A DNA stretch of 64,000 bases, taken from NCBI RefSeq assembly GCF_000146285.1, contig NZ_GL385912.1, forward strand, positions 1,127,368 to 1,191,367. Reading direction: 5' to 3'. Of this stretch, positions 44,892 through 54,282 are shown piece after piece. Both the position numbers and the translations under genes were made by a program. Each line of letters begins with the position of its first letter. Position 1 is the stretch's first letter. The stretch comes from Mobiluncus curtisii subsp. curtisii ATCC 35241 (GTDB taxonomy: Bacteria; Actinomycetota; Actinomycetes; Actinomycetales; Actinomycetaceae). Below the pieces are notes generated by a model. It was not told where the DNA came from. It worked only from the letters and a program-made list of their open reading frames with translations, and searched no databases.

Positions 44892-44938
44892 CACCCTTTT
44901 GGGTGGTTACTGACACGCAGGACACCGTTAGCCTGAGG
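44892..44938 (+). promoter_or_regulatory. Promoter with CACCC-TTTT-GGGTG site (CWB2 gene)
   Basis: The palindrome CACCCTTTTGGGTG (44892-44905) plus G is followed by 21 bases and TTAGCCTGAGG (44928-44938). TAGCCT fits a -10. Spacing is identical to the promoter at 41490-41536, so the two probably share an activator. Confidence 0.6.
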
Positions 44939-44963
44939 GGGTCTGTTCTATCAGGAGGTAACC

Positions 44964-46424
44964 ATGATTGTTTCTATCCCCAGTTTCCCCTCTCTGTTCA
45001 GTCGTGTCGGGGCAGGATTCGCGGTGAGTGCCCTGGCTCTAGCCGGTTTAATGGTTCCGCTAGCACAAGGGGCGGAATCGGGTGAGACTCAGACCAATCT
45101 CGGCTGTCTCGCTCAGGACCGCTTGGGAGGCCAAAACGCCATCGAAACATCTGGTCTGGTGGCCGCCCAGGCTTATCCGGAGGGCTCCCAAAAATTCCTG
45201 GTGGCCTCCGCGCGCAACCCCGTTGACGCTCTGCCAGCCGCAGCCCTAGGTTGGGGTCCCGTACTGCTGACCGATGGCCTCAACTGGGATTTGCACACCC
45301 TCGCCACTCTGAACACTGCCTACATTGTCGGAGGACCGGGGGCGGTACCAGCATCGGCAGAAATGTTCTTTGCTGAACATGGGATTGAACACCACCGGAT
45401 TCAAGGCGTAAACCGCCATCAGACCGCCGCAGCTATTGCGGAGTCCTGGGCTTCTACCAATGGACAACCAGAATACGTGTATGTCACCCGCAATGCTGGT
45501 GCTGGTTCTCCGGATGCCGTGGCGGCCGCCGGGGTGCGTAACGGACCGATTTTAACCTTCACCACTCCGGCTAGCCGGCAAGCCGCAGCGGCAAAAATCC
45601 ACTCTCTGAAACCGCGAGGCGGGGTGGTCATCCTGGGTGGTGCTGGTGTGGTCAGCGATGCCGAAGCCCAGGTCTTGGCCGGTGGTCTGCCCTGGCAACG
45701 CCTGGGCGGTCAAGACCGTTACGAAACGTCTTGGGTCATCGCCAACTGGATACTGCAATCTAAATCCCGCTCCCATATCTATCTGGCCAGCGGTCACGCT
45801 TTGAAAGATGCCATGGTGGCAGGGGCTTTCAATGACGGGGTTATCTTGTTGACACCACCCGATGGTTCCCGCATTTTCCAGTGGGCTAATGAAATCAACG
45901 CCGATGGCATCACGGTTATCGGGGGACGCGGTGTCGTTTCTGACACAGCCGCGCATAACGCGGCTTGTGGCAAGACCCCGGGAGTGGACGAAAAAGTGGT
46001 AGCGAACCTGCTGTACCCGTCAACGGAACACGTTTGCACCACAGAAACTTGGGATAGTTTGCACAGCCGGGGATTGATTCCGTCCATGCCCTCTGCGCCC
46101 AATGCGTGCTGGATGCCGCGCGACCGGATTAACGAGCAAGTGAAAATCGTTCGACAATCAGATTTTGACCAAGACGGTTTCGGTGATGCTGTGGTCTACC
46201 TGTATAGCAACGACGGAACCTCAGTGTACCTGGTTCTATACAACGCTTACGATCCAGCACATCCCTACGTGGCATATCTGTGGGGAGGCAATGGCGACTG
46301 GGATTTCCGCATCACGGACGATCCCTTTGCCACGTTTGACCTGATTGCCAACGGCGAGGTGGTCCGCAACCTAGCTGTCATCCGTAACCACGGGGTCCCC
46401 GAAATGCTAGAACCGGTTGGTTAG
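44964..46424 (+). CDS. Secreted cell-wall-binding repeat 2 (CWB2) protein
   Basis: The 486-aa protein has a signal peptide (about residues 1-36) and three CWB2 repeats (about 45-335) with RLGGQDRYETSWVIANW, DAVAAAGVRNGPILTF and VVILGGAGVVSDAEAQVL. CWB2 repeats anchor proteins to the wall polymer in Gram-positives. The last 130 residues, with DQDGFGDAVVYLYS, resemble a calcium-binding beta module. CAGGAGG precedes the ATG. Confidence 0.88.
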   Translation: MIVSIPSFPSLFSRVGAGFAVSALALAGLMVPLAQGAESGETQTNLGCLAQDRLGGQNAIETSGLVAAQAYPEGSQKFLVASARNPVDALPAAALGWGPVLLTDGLNWDLHTLATLNTAYIVGGPGAVPASAEMFFAEHGIEHHRIQGVNRHQTAAAIAESWASTNGQPEYVYVTRNAGAGSPDAVAAAGVRNGPILTFTTPASRQAAAAKIHSLKPRGGVVILGGAGVVSDAEAQVLAGGLPWQRLGGQDRYETSWVIANWILQSKSRSHIYLASGHALKDAMVAGAFNDGVILLTPPDGSRIFQWANEINADGITVIGGRGVVSDTAAHNAACGKTPGVDEKVVANLLYPSTEHVCTTETWDSLHSRGLIPSMPSAPNACWMPRDRINEQVKIVRQSDFDQDGFGDAVVYLYSNDGTSVYLVLYNAYDPAHPYVAYLWGGNGDWDFRITDDPFATFDLIANGEVVRNLAVIRNHGVPEMLEPVG

Positions 46425-46572
46425 GTGGCGTTGCTATGAATCCCTCGAGAGCTGTAGCTCGGCTTGCGCAGGTGATGGGGCTTCACAAACCCCCCGCCGT
46501 CACTTTTCGTTGCAACTCAGCCCAAAGGTTTGTGCGCCCTGATAAAATTGGCAAACCGCAGACGGCAGGACT

Positions 46573-48553
46573 TTGCCACAGTCACAGACCGGAACCTCCC
46601 CGCAAGATTTGGAACGGGCACTGCGCCGTGGCTGGTTTTGCTTGACCACGGATCGGCGCGCGGCTCAATCCCCCGCGGGTCCCTCAGCCCATTACGCCCC
46701 CGCCCCCACGCTCACCGCACAAATCGGCATCTGGCAACGCAGCCCCAACGGCATCAACGGAACTTCGCCGCTAGTGGCGCAACCCCCCGGTTTCTTTAGC
46801 CCCCTCGACTATCCCTCTACGAACCCGGCTTTTCGGAAACAAATCCACGCCGAAACAGTAACTCACCTGAACAATTACGAGGAATTTATCTGGAATGCCA
46901 GCCTCTACAACGACACCTACGGCGGGTCTTGGGGATGGGAAAACACCAACGAAGCCTACGAACTGGGAGGATTCATTGCCCTGCTGGTTTTCCTGAGTTT
47001 CTGGGCAGGGTGGCGGTTCTGGACAGCGACTTTCACCTACGTACGCTGGGCGGTGCTGGTGCAAGCGGGGATACTCGCGCTGTGGATTATGGCGCGGATT
47101 ATCAAACACGCCTCTCTCGGGATTTTCGAGCGTTACACCTGGTACTACTATTACGTCCCGATTTATACGACCTGCGCAATCTTGTTCTTTGTCATGTCCC
47201 ACTCCAGTCGCGGGCGCCCGCCAGGTTACTGTTTCTTGCGCGCCGCAATTATCGGAGTCGGCGCGACCCTGATTCTGCTGGTATATACCAACGATTTGCA
47301 CCACCTGGTGTTGCGCTTTGGCACCGGGCAGTCCGGGGTGGATTACAGCTACGGTCCGGGATACTACCTGTATTACACGGCAGCGCTGCTGGTTTTCGCA
47401 GCGGTCATCTATGCCGGTTCGTGGTCGCTGCAGGGGTCATTGGTTGCGTCTGGTGGCGGGAATCGGGGTGCTGTTCCTCGCGGTGTTGTTCTATTCCATG
47501 GCGTACACGGTGCGAATCCCGCTGGTTCGCGCCACCGAAACCGTCCAAATGTATTGTGTGATTTTCGTGTTGGCGTGGGAGATTCTGTTCTTTATCGGAG
47601 CAATTGGGCAAAACCGCGGCTATCTGCGTTTCTTTGAAAAATCCCAGATTCCCATCGAAATTGTTAACCGAGATTGGCTCCCCCATTACCGCACTTCCCA
47701 CCCCCTCAACCTGGACCAAGGCACTCGTCAGCAGCTGCGGGACGGTCAGGGACCGGTGGTGGTCACAGACACTTCGGTACAGCCGAACCGAACCGTATAC
47801 TGTCAAACCCGTCCCGTGGACGGCGGTCACGTCCTGTGGGAAACGGACGTCACCGCGGTGCAGGATTTGGAGCGGACCTTGGCGGCACTGCGCGCCCGCG
47901 AGACTCACCAAACCGAAATTCTGCGCGCCGAATACGAAGCCACGTTAAACATGGAGGAATCGGCCGATGCCCCCGTCCTCTTTGATCGGCTCGACGACTT
48001 GATGAACGCGTCCCTGGGCAGAATTCAAGCCAATACCGCCCGGCTCAATGTGCCGTTGGACGAAAGTGAACGCTCCAATATTTTGCGCAACATTAAGATG
48101 GACCTGGGTTACGCCAAACGCGCGGGTCTGTTGACTTTACAGAACTTTGAGAACGAAACTGTTTCGGTCAACGCCCTGACGACGTTTATGAGCCAATCCT
48201 GTACCGATTTTTCCTACGCAGGAGCGGTGGCTGGATTGCACGGTCCGACCACCGGCGCTGTGCAGCCCCAATTGGCGCTGTGGTGTTTGGAGGGCTTGCA
48301 CCGCACTTTGAACCAGCTCATTGGGGCTGCAGAGGTGGCAGTGTTCGTTAACTTCGAAGTCGCCCCAGATGGTAAAACCGCCCGCCTGAACTGGATTGTT
48401 GACCTGACCGAGCAGGACCTCCCCCTGTTCGACCCGCTCTTAGCCTGGTCTCGCGCCCAAGTCGAACTGTACGTTGAAGACGCCACCTGCCACCTGAACA
48501 TGATTATCAGCGCTGGTGAACCCACTTTGGCACCGGAGGTAGCGCATGAGTGA
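46573..48553 (+). pseudogene. Frameshifted multi-TM sensor-like protein
   Basis: Frame 1 (from TTG 46573) encodes an N-terminal region and six hydrophobic helices, then loses meaning near 47433. Frame 2 continues smoothly from there to 48553 with a further helix (VAGIGVLFLAVLFYSMAYTV) and a long cytoplasmic helical domain. Removing one G from the run GGGG at 47433-47436 joins them (SLQGHWLRLVAGIG). The whole resembles a degenerate histidine-kinase partner with no clear H-box. It overlaps the kinase gene by 8 bases. True mutation, phase variation and sequencing error cannot be told apart here. Confidence 0.7.
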
Positions 48554-49982
48554 CCAACTCTACAATCTCACCTCCGTCCAGATGGGAGCCGCTACCACCC
48601 TCATGTGTATCGGCTTATTGGCGGCATGCCTGCTCACCATGGGGCAATGGCTCATTCATCGACGGCGTCTCGCTACGGTGTTCCTGTTCAGCGTGGTGAT
48701 TTTGCTGGCGTTCTATATGTGGGCCTTCGCCACCGTTTTCATTCATTCCCAGACCGGAATTTTTTGGCTCCAAGACCGTAACTTTGGGTGGTTTGTGGTG
48801 GTTTGCTTGGGGCTGGGGGCGATGACGATCGGAACCAACTACCGCTATGCCGAGATACCCCTGCTGGTGACGTTGACCCCGACGATGCCCCCTTTTGTTA
48901 CTGCCGGGGGAGTCTGGGTGCTGCTCACCTCCGGAGCATTGACGACTTCCTGGCTGTGCGTCCAGGTGTGGCGAGATTGGCAATTGTTACACCGTGATCT
49001 CAGCTCTTTCAGCGTCAAAGAGGCCTTGGACCGACTGCAACACGGGATAGCGTTCGCCAAATTCCGGGGTCGCAGCAAGTTTGCCAACGCCGCTATGGAA
49101 GGGCTTTTGGGGCGTCTGGGGTTGACATCGTTGACTAACATGGGGACGTTGGAACGCCAACTATGTCAATTCAGGTTTGAGACGAAAAACCACCAAGCGA
49201 GTCCTGATCCCCTAAACTGCTGGGAAGAAAACGAAGACGGAACCTCCCGGCTGCGGATTACGGAACCCGATGGGCGGACTTGGGTGTTGACCCAGAGTCG
49301 GATTCGAGACGACCGGCGGTCTTGGATTCAACTGCTAGCTGTCGATGTCAGCGACTACATGACACTCAGTTACCAGCTTTCAGCAGAGATTGACGCCCTG
49401 CAGGACCGTCAAAAACGCCTGGTCAGGGAGACTTCGCGGCTCGATGAGGCCCTGTCGCGCCGGCTCATTTTGTCTGCCCGGTCCACCATTCACGACACGC
49501 TTTCCCAGCGGATTTCTTTCGTTCACCGGTTCTTGGAGGACGAAGTGTCGGACGATGAACGTCTGCATCGCCTCCAAGGCCTGCTCGAGGATTTACCCTC
49601 CGACCTGAGCAAAGACCGCGTCACTGCCACCCCCGAAATTTGGCTGGAGACCCTGCAGGATTTAGCCACGGCGGCTGAACTGGAACTGCATATTTCCGGT
49701 GACCTGCCACCCCAGGTCAACAAAGCCCGGATGTTTACGGATGTGCTGCGCGAAGCCATCACGAATGTGCTGATTCATACGACTTCTTGCGAAATGGAGG
49801 TGCGTCTGGATCAGGACGCCTCCAGCTTCTGGATAGAAGTCTCTAATCCCAGCACCATGGAGACCGCGCTGACCTACGGCACCGGTCTGAGCAACTTGGA
49901 ATCCCGGCTCGAAGCCCTCGGCGGTTCCCTGTCCGTGTTCACCACCCCACGTTTCACCCTGCGCGCCCGCCTGCCGCGCTGA
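48546..49982 (+). CDS. Membrane histidine kinase
   Basis: The 478-aa protein has five to six N-terminal helices (1-145), a PAS-like middle (about 160-280), and a kinase core. The core has a dimerisation helix with ARSTIHDTLSQRISF (possible phospho-His) and a HATPase domain with REAITNVLIH (N box) and GTGLSNLESRLEALGG (G box). No response regulator is adjacent. It overlaps the frameshifted gene by 8 bases with a GGAGG ribosome site. Confidence 0.82.
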   Translation: MSDQLYNLTSVQMGAATTLMCIGLLAACLLTMGQWLIHRRRLATVFLFSVVILLAFYMWAFATVFIHSQTGIFWLQDRNFGWFVVVCLGLGAMTIGTNYRYAEIPLLVTLTPTMPPFVTAGGVWVLLTSGALTTSWLCVQVWRDWQLLHRDLSSFSVKEALDRLQHGIAFAKFRGRSKFANAAMEGLLGRLGLTSLTNMGTLERQLCQFRFETKNHQASPDPLNCWEENEDGTSRLRITEPDGRTWVLTQSRIRDDRRSWIQLLAVDVSDYMTLSYQLSAEIDALQDRQKRLVRETSRLDEALSRRLILSARSTIHDTLSQRISFVHRFLEDEVSDDERLHRLQGLLEDLPSDLSKDRVTATPEIWLETLQDLATAAELELHISGDLPPQVNKARMFTDVLREAITNVLIHTTSCEMEVRLDQDASSFWIEVSNPSTMETALTYGTGLSNLESRLEALGGSLSVFTTPRFTLRARLPR

Positions 49983-50011
49983 GCGGGAATCGTTTCCTAC
50001 CGGTTCGACAA

Positions 50012-51178
50012 TCAGAGTTGGTCGGCGATGCTTGCCAGCAGGGCTTTGGTCGCGAATTGGAACGCCGGAGCGTCGAGCAGCAGCGACACAGACACCACTC
50101 CAACAAAAGGCATATCGAAAAAATATCCCGGCTGTGCGGTAATCCCTCGCCGGGCAATCAGCCCGGTGATGAGCGCGTCCTCGTCCACGTGGGCAGGAAA
50201 TCGCAGCAGCGCATTCCAGCCGCCTTCGGGTTCCAACAGGCTCACGGTGCCACTGGGTTCTGTACGCACAAGGTCTCTCAGGGTGGCGAGGTTCTCGCGG
50301 CAGCGTTGCCGGGTGGCACTGGTCGCGGCGGGCACCGCTGCCAAATATTCCGTCAAGCGCTGTGCCAAAACATCGGAAAACGGCAGGTAGGCATCCGCGA
50401 TTACGTCCAACCGCGCGCGCGCCGCCACCACGTCGCGCTCAGGTCCGGACACTTCCAGCCACGCGATTTTCAACCCCGGCGCACTCAAATTTTTACTCAT
50501 CCCATCCAGGGCAAAAGTCAGTACTTCCGTGGTTCCTGCCAAACGCCGACGGTCAGCGGGCTGGGTGGGAGCGCCGGGCAGGTCGAAGTCAAAAAATACT
50601 TCATCAGCGATGAGCGCTACCCCGCGGTCTGCACAATAGTTCAGGAGCCGTTGACGATCCTCTCCGTGTACATAAGAGCCGGTGGGATTGTTTGGATTGA
50701 TTGCCACTACCGCGCTGACCTCTCCCGGATTGAGCTCGCTCAGCTCCCACCGGGAACCTACCCAGGTCAGGGGATAGAAATCCACTCCCACGTTTTCCAG
50801 CCCGGCAATGGTTTCTACCAGGGGGTATCCCGGCGTCGGGGCAGCGAGCCGGTCACCGGGATCGCTGGTCAACTTCGTCAACCAGGTATAGCCCTGGGAA
50901 GTAGAACTCAATAGGTACAGGTTTTCTGGATCAACCTCGCGACCATCACGCTCACCCAGCCAGGCAGCCAGTACCTCGCGGGCGGCGCGGGGTCCCCGCG
51001 GGTCTGGTTCATAGGGTGGCAAGCCCGGCGCACCTAACCCCCAGCGGGTCGGATTAGAATCAGCCAAATTCACTTTCAACATGCCGTCCCGTCGGGCCGC
51101 ACGCTGGGCGAGAGTCACGGCGTTGGGTTCATTCAGTTCCACCCGTTCAGAAAATTTCACGTGTTCTTCGCTCCTCAT
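50012..51178 (-). CDS. Fold-type I PLP-dependent aminotransferase
   Basis: The 388-aa enzyme has PLP-binding INPNNPTGSY, ADEVFFDF (Asp contacting the pyridine N) and the Schiff-base Lys in DGMSKNLSAPGLKIAW. The C-terminal Arg that binds the substrate carboxylate in most class I/II members is not evident: the matching segment reads GVVSVSLLL. The substrate may therefore differ. It overlaps the histidine kinase gene by 4 bases and belongs to its operon. Confidence 0.82.
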   Translation of the reverse strand: MRSEEHVKFSERVELNEPNAVTLAQRAARRDGMLKVNLADSNPTRWGLGAPGLPPYEPDPRGPRAAREVLAAWLGERDGREVDPENLYLLSSTSQGYTWLTKLTSDPGDRLAAPTPGYPLVETIAGLENVGVDFYPLTWVGSRWELSELNPGEVSAVVAINPNNPTGSYVHGEDRQRLLNYCADRGVALIADEVFFDFDLPGAPTQPADRRRLAGTTEVLTFALDGMSKNLSAPGLKIAWLEVSGPERDVVAARARLDVIADAYLPFSDVLAQRLTEYLAAVPAATSATRQRCRENLATLRDLVRTEPSGTVSLLEPEGGWNALLRFPAHVDEDALITGLIARRGITAQPGYFFDMPFVGVVSVSLLLDAPAFQFATKALLASIADQL

Positions 51179-52245
51179 GATTTAGGCACAGAAATAGAGA
51201 TACTGTATTGACCTGAATCCAGCCTGGTTTCTAGCTGTCCTCCCAATTGGTTTACTTTTGACTTCATACTCTTCAAACCCAGCCCACTGGGTGTGAATAA
51301 GGCATCTTCACGAACTTGGTTAGCGCTAAAGATACGTATTTGCGTCGCTGTGCAGCGCACTAAAATGTATGCTTTAGTATTTGGTTGCCCGTGTTTCATG
51401 ATGTTCGTAGCGATTTCTTCGACCAGTTCGGTAAGTATTTCAACGGTTTGGAGGGGTTGTATTTCATAGCCGCTCAGGGTGCATTCCGGGATAAACCCTA
51501 CACTTTGTAACTGGTTTTTAATATGTTCAAGGGTTTGAGGCAGGCTCTTAAATCCTTTACCCCTTACGACTTCTTCGCCGGTTGCATCACGTCCCAAATC
51601 CTCTGTAAAGTCCCTTAGTTGGGAGAGAGCCGAGACCGACACTTCACGAATTTTCACGCCTATAGAATCGCTCTCGGAGTCTTTAGCTTTTGGTAGCAGG
51701 CGTGAAAGTAAAATCAGTTGTACCAGTTTGTTGGAGAGATTGTCGTGAAGTTGGTTTGCCAAGTTCTCCCGGAGGACTGAAATCCGCAGGCGCTGCGTAG
51801 CTTCCTGGGCTTCCTTTTGCGCTCGCAGCTGATTGAAGCCAAAGCCGACCAGTAGGGGAATTAAATACAGAACCATCCCGAATTTGCCGGAAAGCGAGGC
51901 TATCGACGAGTGTCCGTAGTAAACGGCGAAAGCTGAGACAGCTCCGAGAATGATTCCGACATAGGGTGGACGCCGAGTAATTAGGAATCCAATCGACACC
52001 AGGGAAAGGTAAAAACCAGAGCCTTGCTCCAGCGTTTGCGCAATAGCAACCGCAGCGATAAACCACACGGAAACCAGCACCGCCGCAACGGAGGGAAACC
52101 TCAACCCGAAAGCCACAAAGACAATAGAAAGACCAATCATTATGAAGTCCAGGACAGTTTTTGCATTCAATATCAGCGCCAATACCTGCAGCAAGATGCC
52201 TATCGTAATCACCAAATAGCGAAGCCAAGGGCTATTTATAGTCAT
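51175..52245 (-). CDS. Sensor histidine kinase, NarL/DesK type
   Basis: The 356-aa protein starts at ATG 52245 behind GAGGGG, 10 bases after the regulator stop. Five or six hydrophobic helices (1-140) lack a large outside loop. The kinase core has ENLANQLHDNLSNKLVQL with the phospho-His and a HATPase region (VEEIATNIMKHG, SGLGLKSMKSKVNQLGG). It pairs with the LuxR-type regulator directly upstream. Confidence 0.87.
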   Translation of the reverse strand: MTINSPWLRYLVITIGILLQVLALILNAKTVLDFIMIGLSIVFVAFGLRFPSVAAVLVSVWFIAAVAIAQTLEQGSGFYLSLVSIGFLITRRPPYVGIILGAVSAFAVYYGHSSIASLSGKFGMVLYLIPLLVGFGFNQLRAQKEAQEATQRLRISVLRENLANQLHDNLSNKLVQLILLSRLLPKAKDSESDSIGVKIREVSVSALSQLRDFTEDLGRDATGEEVVRGKGFKSLPQTLEHIKNQLQSVGFIPECTLSGYEIQPLQTVEILTELVEEIATNIMKHGQPNTKAYILVRCTATQIRIFSANQVREDALFTPSGLGLKSMKSKVNQLGGQLETRLDSGQYSISISVPKS

Positions 52246-52255
52246 CCGGTACCCC

Positions 52256-52921
52256 TCAATCGATGATACCTTGGCGTATTCCGTGCGCGACCGCACCTGC
52301 ACGATCAGCTGCGTCACATTTCTGCAAGATGGATTTGATATGGGTTTTAACAGTGTTTTCGCTAATCTTGAGTCGACTGGCTATCTGAGAATTCGTGCGT
52401 GACTCGCTCATAAGCGTCAGTATTTCCTTTTCTCGCGGGGTTAAAACTGTATCGCTTGGTTCGCCAGCGTGACGTTTCACAGCCACAAGAGCCGCGTCAT
52501 CGGTGAGAACAGAAATCAGTTGCCGGGAACACGTAGGGGAAAAAACCAGCTCGCCAGCAAGGGCCTTCCCCAGGTTTTCAGCGATTAGTGCCGGGTCGTC
52601 CTCTTTCACGAAATAGCCTGTGGCTCCGGCGCGAAATGCCTCACGGATTTTGTCAGCCCTGGTTAGTACGGAAATCATAATCACGGCTGATGTTGGGGAT
52701 AAAACGTGGAGTCTTCGAACCAATTCAATCCCATTCATGCCTGGCATACTAATATCCACTAAAAAAACTTGCGGTTGTGCGGTCTCATCTTGATTCAAGC
52801 GCGCTAACGCCTCCGAGGCTGTTCCGGCCGTCCAGGAAACCGTAATCCCATCAACCCGGCCCAACAATGTCTTCATTGCGTCTCGGGCGAATGCATCATC
52901 ATCGATAATCGCTACGCGCAC
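52256..52921 (-). CDS. LuxR/NarL-type response regulator
   Basis: The 221-aa protein has a receiver domain (1-120) with acidic DDD near the N-terminus, phospho-Asp in LVDISMPGMNG and Lys in GYFVKEDD. A C-terminal LuxR helix-turn-helix (LTPREKEILTLMSESRTNSQ, then SENTVKTHIKSILQKC) follows. It is first in an operon with the kinase and aminotransferase and is divergent from the bacteriocin-like gene 170 bases away, its most likely target. Confidence 0.92.
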   Translation of the reverse strand: MRVAIIDDDAFARDAMKTLLGRVDGITVSWTAGTASEALARLNQDETAQPQVFLVDISMPGMNGIELVRRLHVLSPTSAVIMISVLTRADKIREAFRAGATGYFVKEDDPALIAENLGKALAGELVFSPTCSRQLISVLTDDAALVAVKRHAGEPSDTVLTPREKEILTLMSESRTNSQIASRLKISENTVKTHIKSILQKCDAADRAGAVAHGIRQGIID

Positions 52922-52976
52922 AAAACCATACTAGCCCACGTCGGGAGGGGCTTACCTCGCTATCCCATCCTGCTAT

Positions 52977-53046
52977 CTCACCCAATCGGGTGAGCCTTGA
53001 GGGTGATGTGCAGGGGTTTGACAATCCCTAACCTTGAAAGTATCCG
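52977..53046 (+). promoter_or_regulatory. Palindrome and promoter of the bacteriocin-like gene
   Basis: CTCACCC (52977-52983), AATC and GGGTGAG (52988-52994) form a perfect 7-bp inverted repeat. Downstream are TTGACA (53018-53023), exactly 17 bases, and TATCCG (53041-53046). The palindrome core CACCC-N4-GGGTG is shared with two other promoters here. It is a likely site for the divergent LuxR-type regulator. Confidence 0.6.
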
Positions 53047-53091
53047 CTTCAAAGAGCTGTATGCGCTTTCTGTTCAGAAAGGAAAATCATT

Positions 53092-53646
53092 ATGAAGTTC
53101 GTTAGTAGTATGGTCGCTGGTATCGGAATCACAGCAATGGTTCTTACTAGCGTGTCTCAAGTTACCGCCGTTCCCGCCTCGGCATCACCTCGAAGCCTAA
53201 CGTCCGTAAACAACACTGCCTCCGTAAACGGTTTCACTTTGTGGACCGGGACTCAGGGAAGAAAGATTCAGCAAATTGGAGGGAGTCTCCGTTTGGTATT
53301 AGCACCGGGAGATACCGTTGAAATCACACCAAACGGAATGAACGCTCTATGGAATAACCGAGAGGGTGTCACCTTGGTTTCGTTTGACGCAAAAATCATG
53401 TTCTCTTCCGATAAAGCCAGCATTAAATTCGATGAAAACAGCTCTACCCTTTACGCCGTAACACACGATGAAAACAGTGATGGCAGTGGTACTAGGTATG
53501 GTTGTGCCAACAAGTGGGTAGCATGGGGATGGACCGTTGCCTGGACAGGTCTCGTCTGTGTCCCCTTCGGGATTGCCACAGGAGGAGTTGGCGGCTTTGC
53601 TTGCGGAGCCGCTGGTGGGGCGATCGGAACCGCGATTTCTTGCTAG
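53092..53646 (+). CDS. Secreted bacteriocin-like precursor with Cys/Gly-rich C-terminus
   Basis: The 184-aa protein has a Sec signal peptide (about 1-32), a soluble middle (about 35-135), and a hydrophobic Gly/Ala-rich C-terminal 47 residues with Cys138, Cys156, Cys171 and Cys184. The tail FGIATGGVGGFACGAAGGAI resembles precursors in which a proregion is cut from a membrane-active peptide (halocin C8-like and similar). I cannot assign the exact family. GGAAAA lies 8-9 bases before the ATG. A small membrane protein follows and could confer immunity. Confidence 0.6.
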   Translation: MKFVSSMVAGIGITAMVLTSVSQVTAVPASASPRSLTSVNNTASVNGFTLWTGTQGRKIQQIGGSLRLVLAPGDTVEITPNGMNALWNNREGVTLVSFDAKIMFSSDKASIKFDENSSTLYAVTHDENSDGSGTRYGCANKWVAWGWTVAWTGLVCVPFGIATGGVGGFACGAAGGAIGTAISC

Positions 53647-53659
53647 GAGGCGGCGCAGG

Positions 53660-53938
53660 ATGAAAGATACGTCGAAAATTAAGTTCATGCGGATGGGGGA
53701 ATCCGCTTCTTTTGGGGCAATGCTGACTTTGATTACGGCTGTGATGTTTACCGTCAAGTCGGTTGACATTCCGATTTGGGCCTGGATTATCGAATTTGTG
53801 ATATTGAGCGGAATCGCTTTTGTCATCCCACGTCAACCTCACACCGTAACCCCCGAGCAAAAACGGCTCTTGATATTTTCCTCAATTACCGCAGTTTTGC
53901 TAATCATTGCCCTGGTTGTCATTATTGCCGTGAGCTAA
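53660..53938 (+). CDS. Three-helix membrane protein, candidate immunity protein
   Basis: The 92-aa product starts at ATG 53660, 8 bases after GGAGG and 13 bases after the bacteriocin-like stop. It has three hydrophobic helices (about 17-36, 39-57, 70-91) and a positively charged N-terminus. Size, topology and coupling match bacteriocin immunity proteins. No sequence family is recognised, so the role is inference from position. Confidence 0.55.
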   Translation: MKDTSKIKFMRMGESASFGAMLTLITAVMFTVKSVDIPIWAWIIEFVILSGIAFVIPRQPHTVTPEQKRLLIFSSITAVLLIIALVVIIAVS

Positions 53939-54160
53939 CTTTTCCTCCAGACTTTGCGGGGATGAGCACCCATCATGCTAAGTTAACCGGGGAAAACACA
54001 CGCTCACGAATACGTTTTGCCAGAGCACTAGACAGACATGTAAACCCGATAATCTCTAAAATCCTCACAATTATCGAGTTGACGTACAGTTCTCGGTTGT
54101 ATCCAGACGCGCAGCGACACGCACAGCGGCGAATCCCCGCAACCCACAGACCTGGGCAAA
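53939..54160. other. Intergenic region before nrdD
   Basis: About 220 bases without a gene lie upstream of the NrdR-like boxes. I see no clear terminator after the immunity-candidate gene and no RNA gene. Confidence 0.5.
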
Positions 54161-54210
54161 CACAACATATAGGGGTTCAATTGAGCCATGCGCACAATAT
54201 ATAGTTGATT
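54161..54210 (+). promoter_or_regulatory. Two NrdR-like boxes upstream of nrdD
   Basis: ACACAACATATAGGGG and GCACAATATATAGTTG contain cores CAACATATAG (54163) and CAATATATAG (54195), 32 bases apart, about three helical turns. NrdR boxes (ACAC-W-ATATAT-W-GTGT-like) in pairs at this spacing repress ribonucleotide reductase genes when dATP is high. The second box is the better match. Confidence 0.7.
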
Positions 54211-54282
54211 TATCCAAATACCCCCCTAGAGTATTTTCTTGTGTTCTCCGCACTGGGAGATGAGGAGATGAAAGGAAAACAG

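Noticed and set aside
46436-46645. Small gene after the CWB2 gene
   Set aside because: Composition is random and no ribosome site is evident; it lies in the leader of the sensor-like gene.
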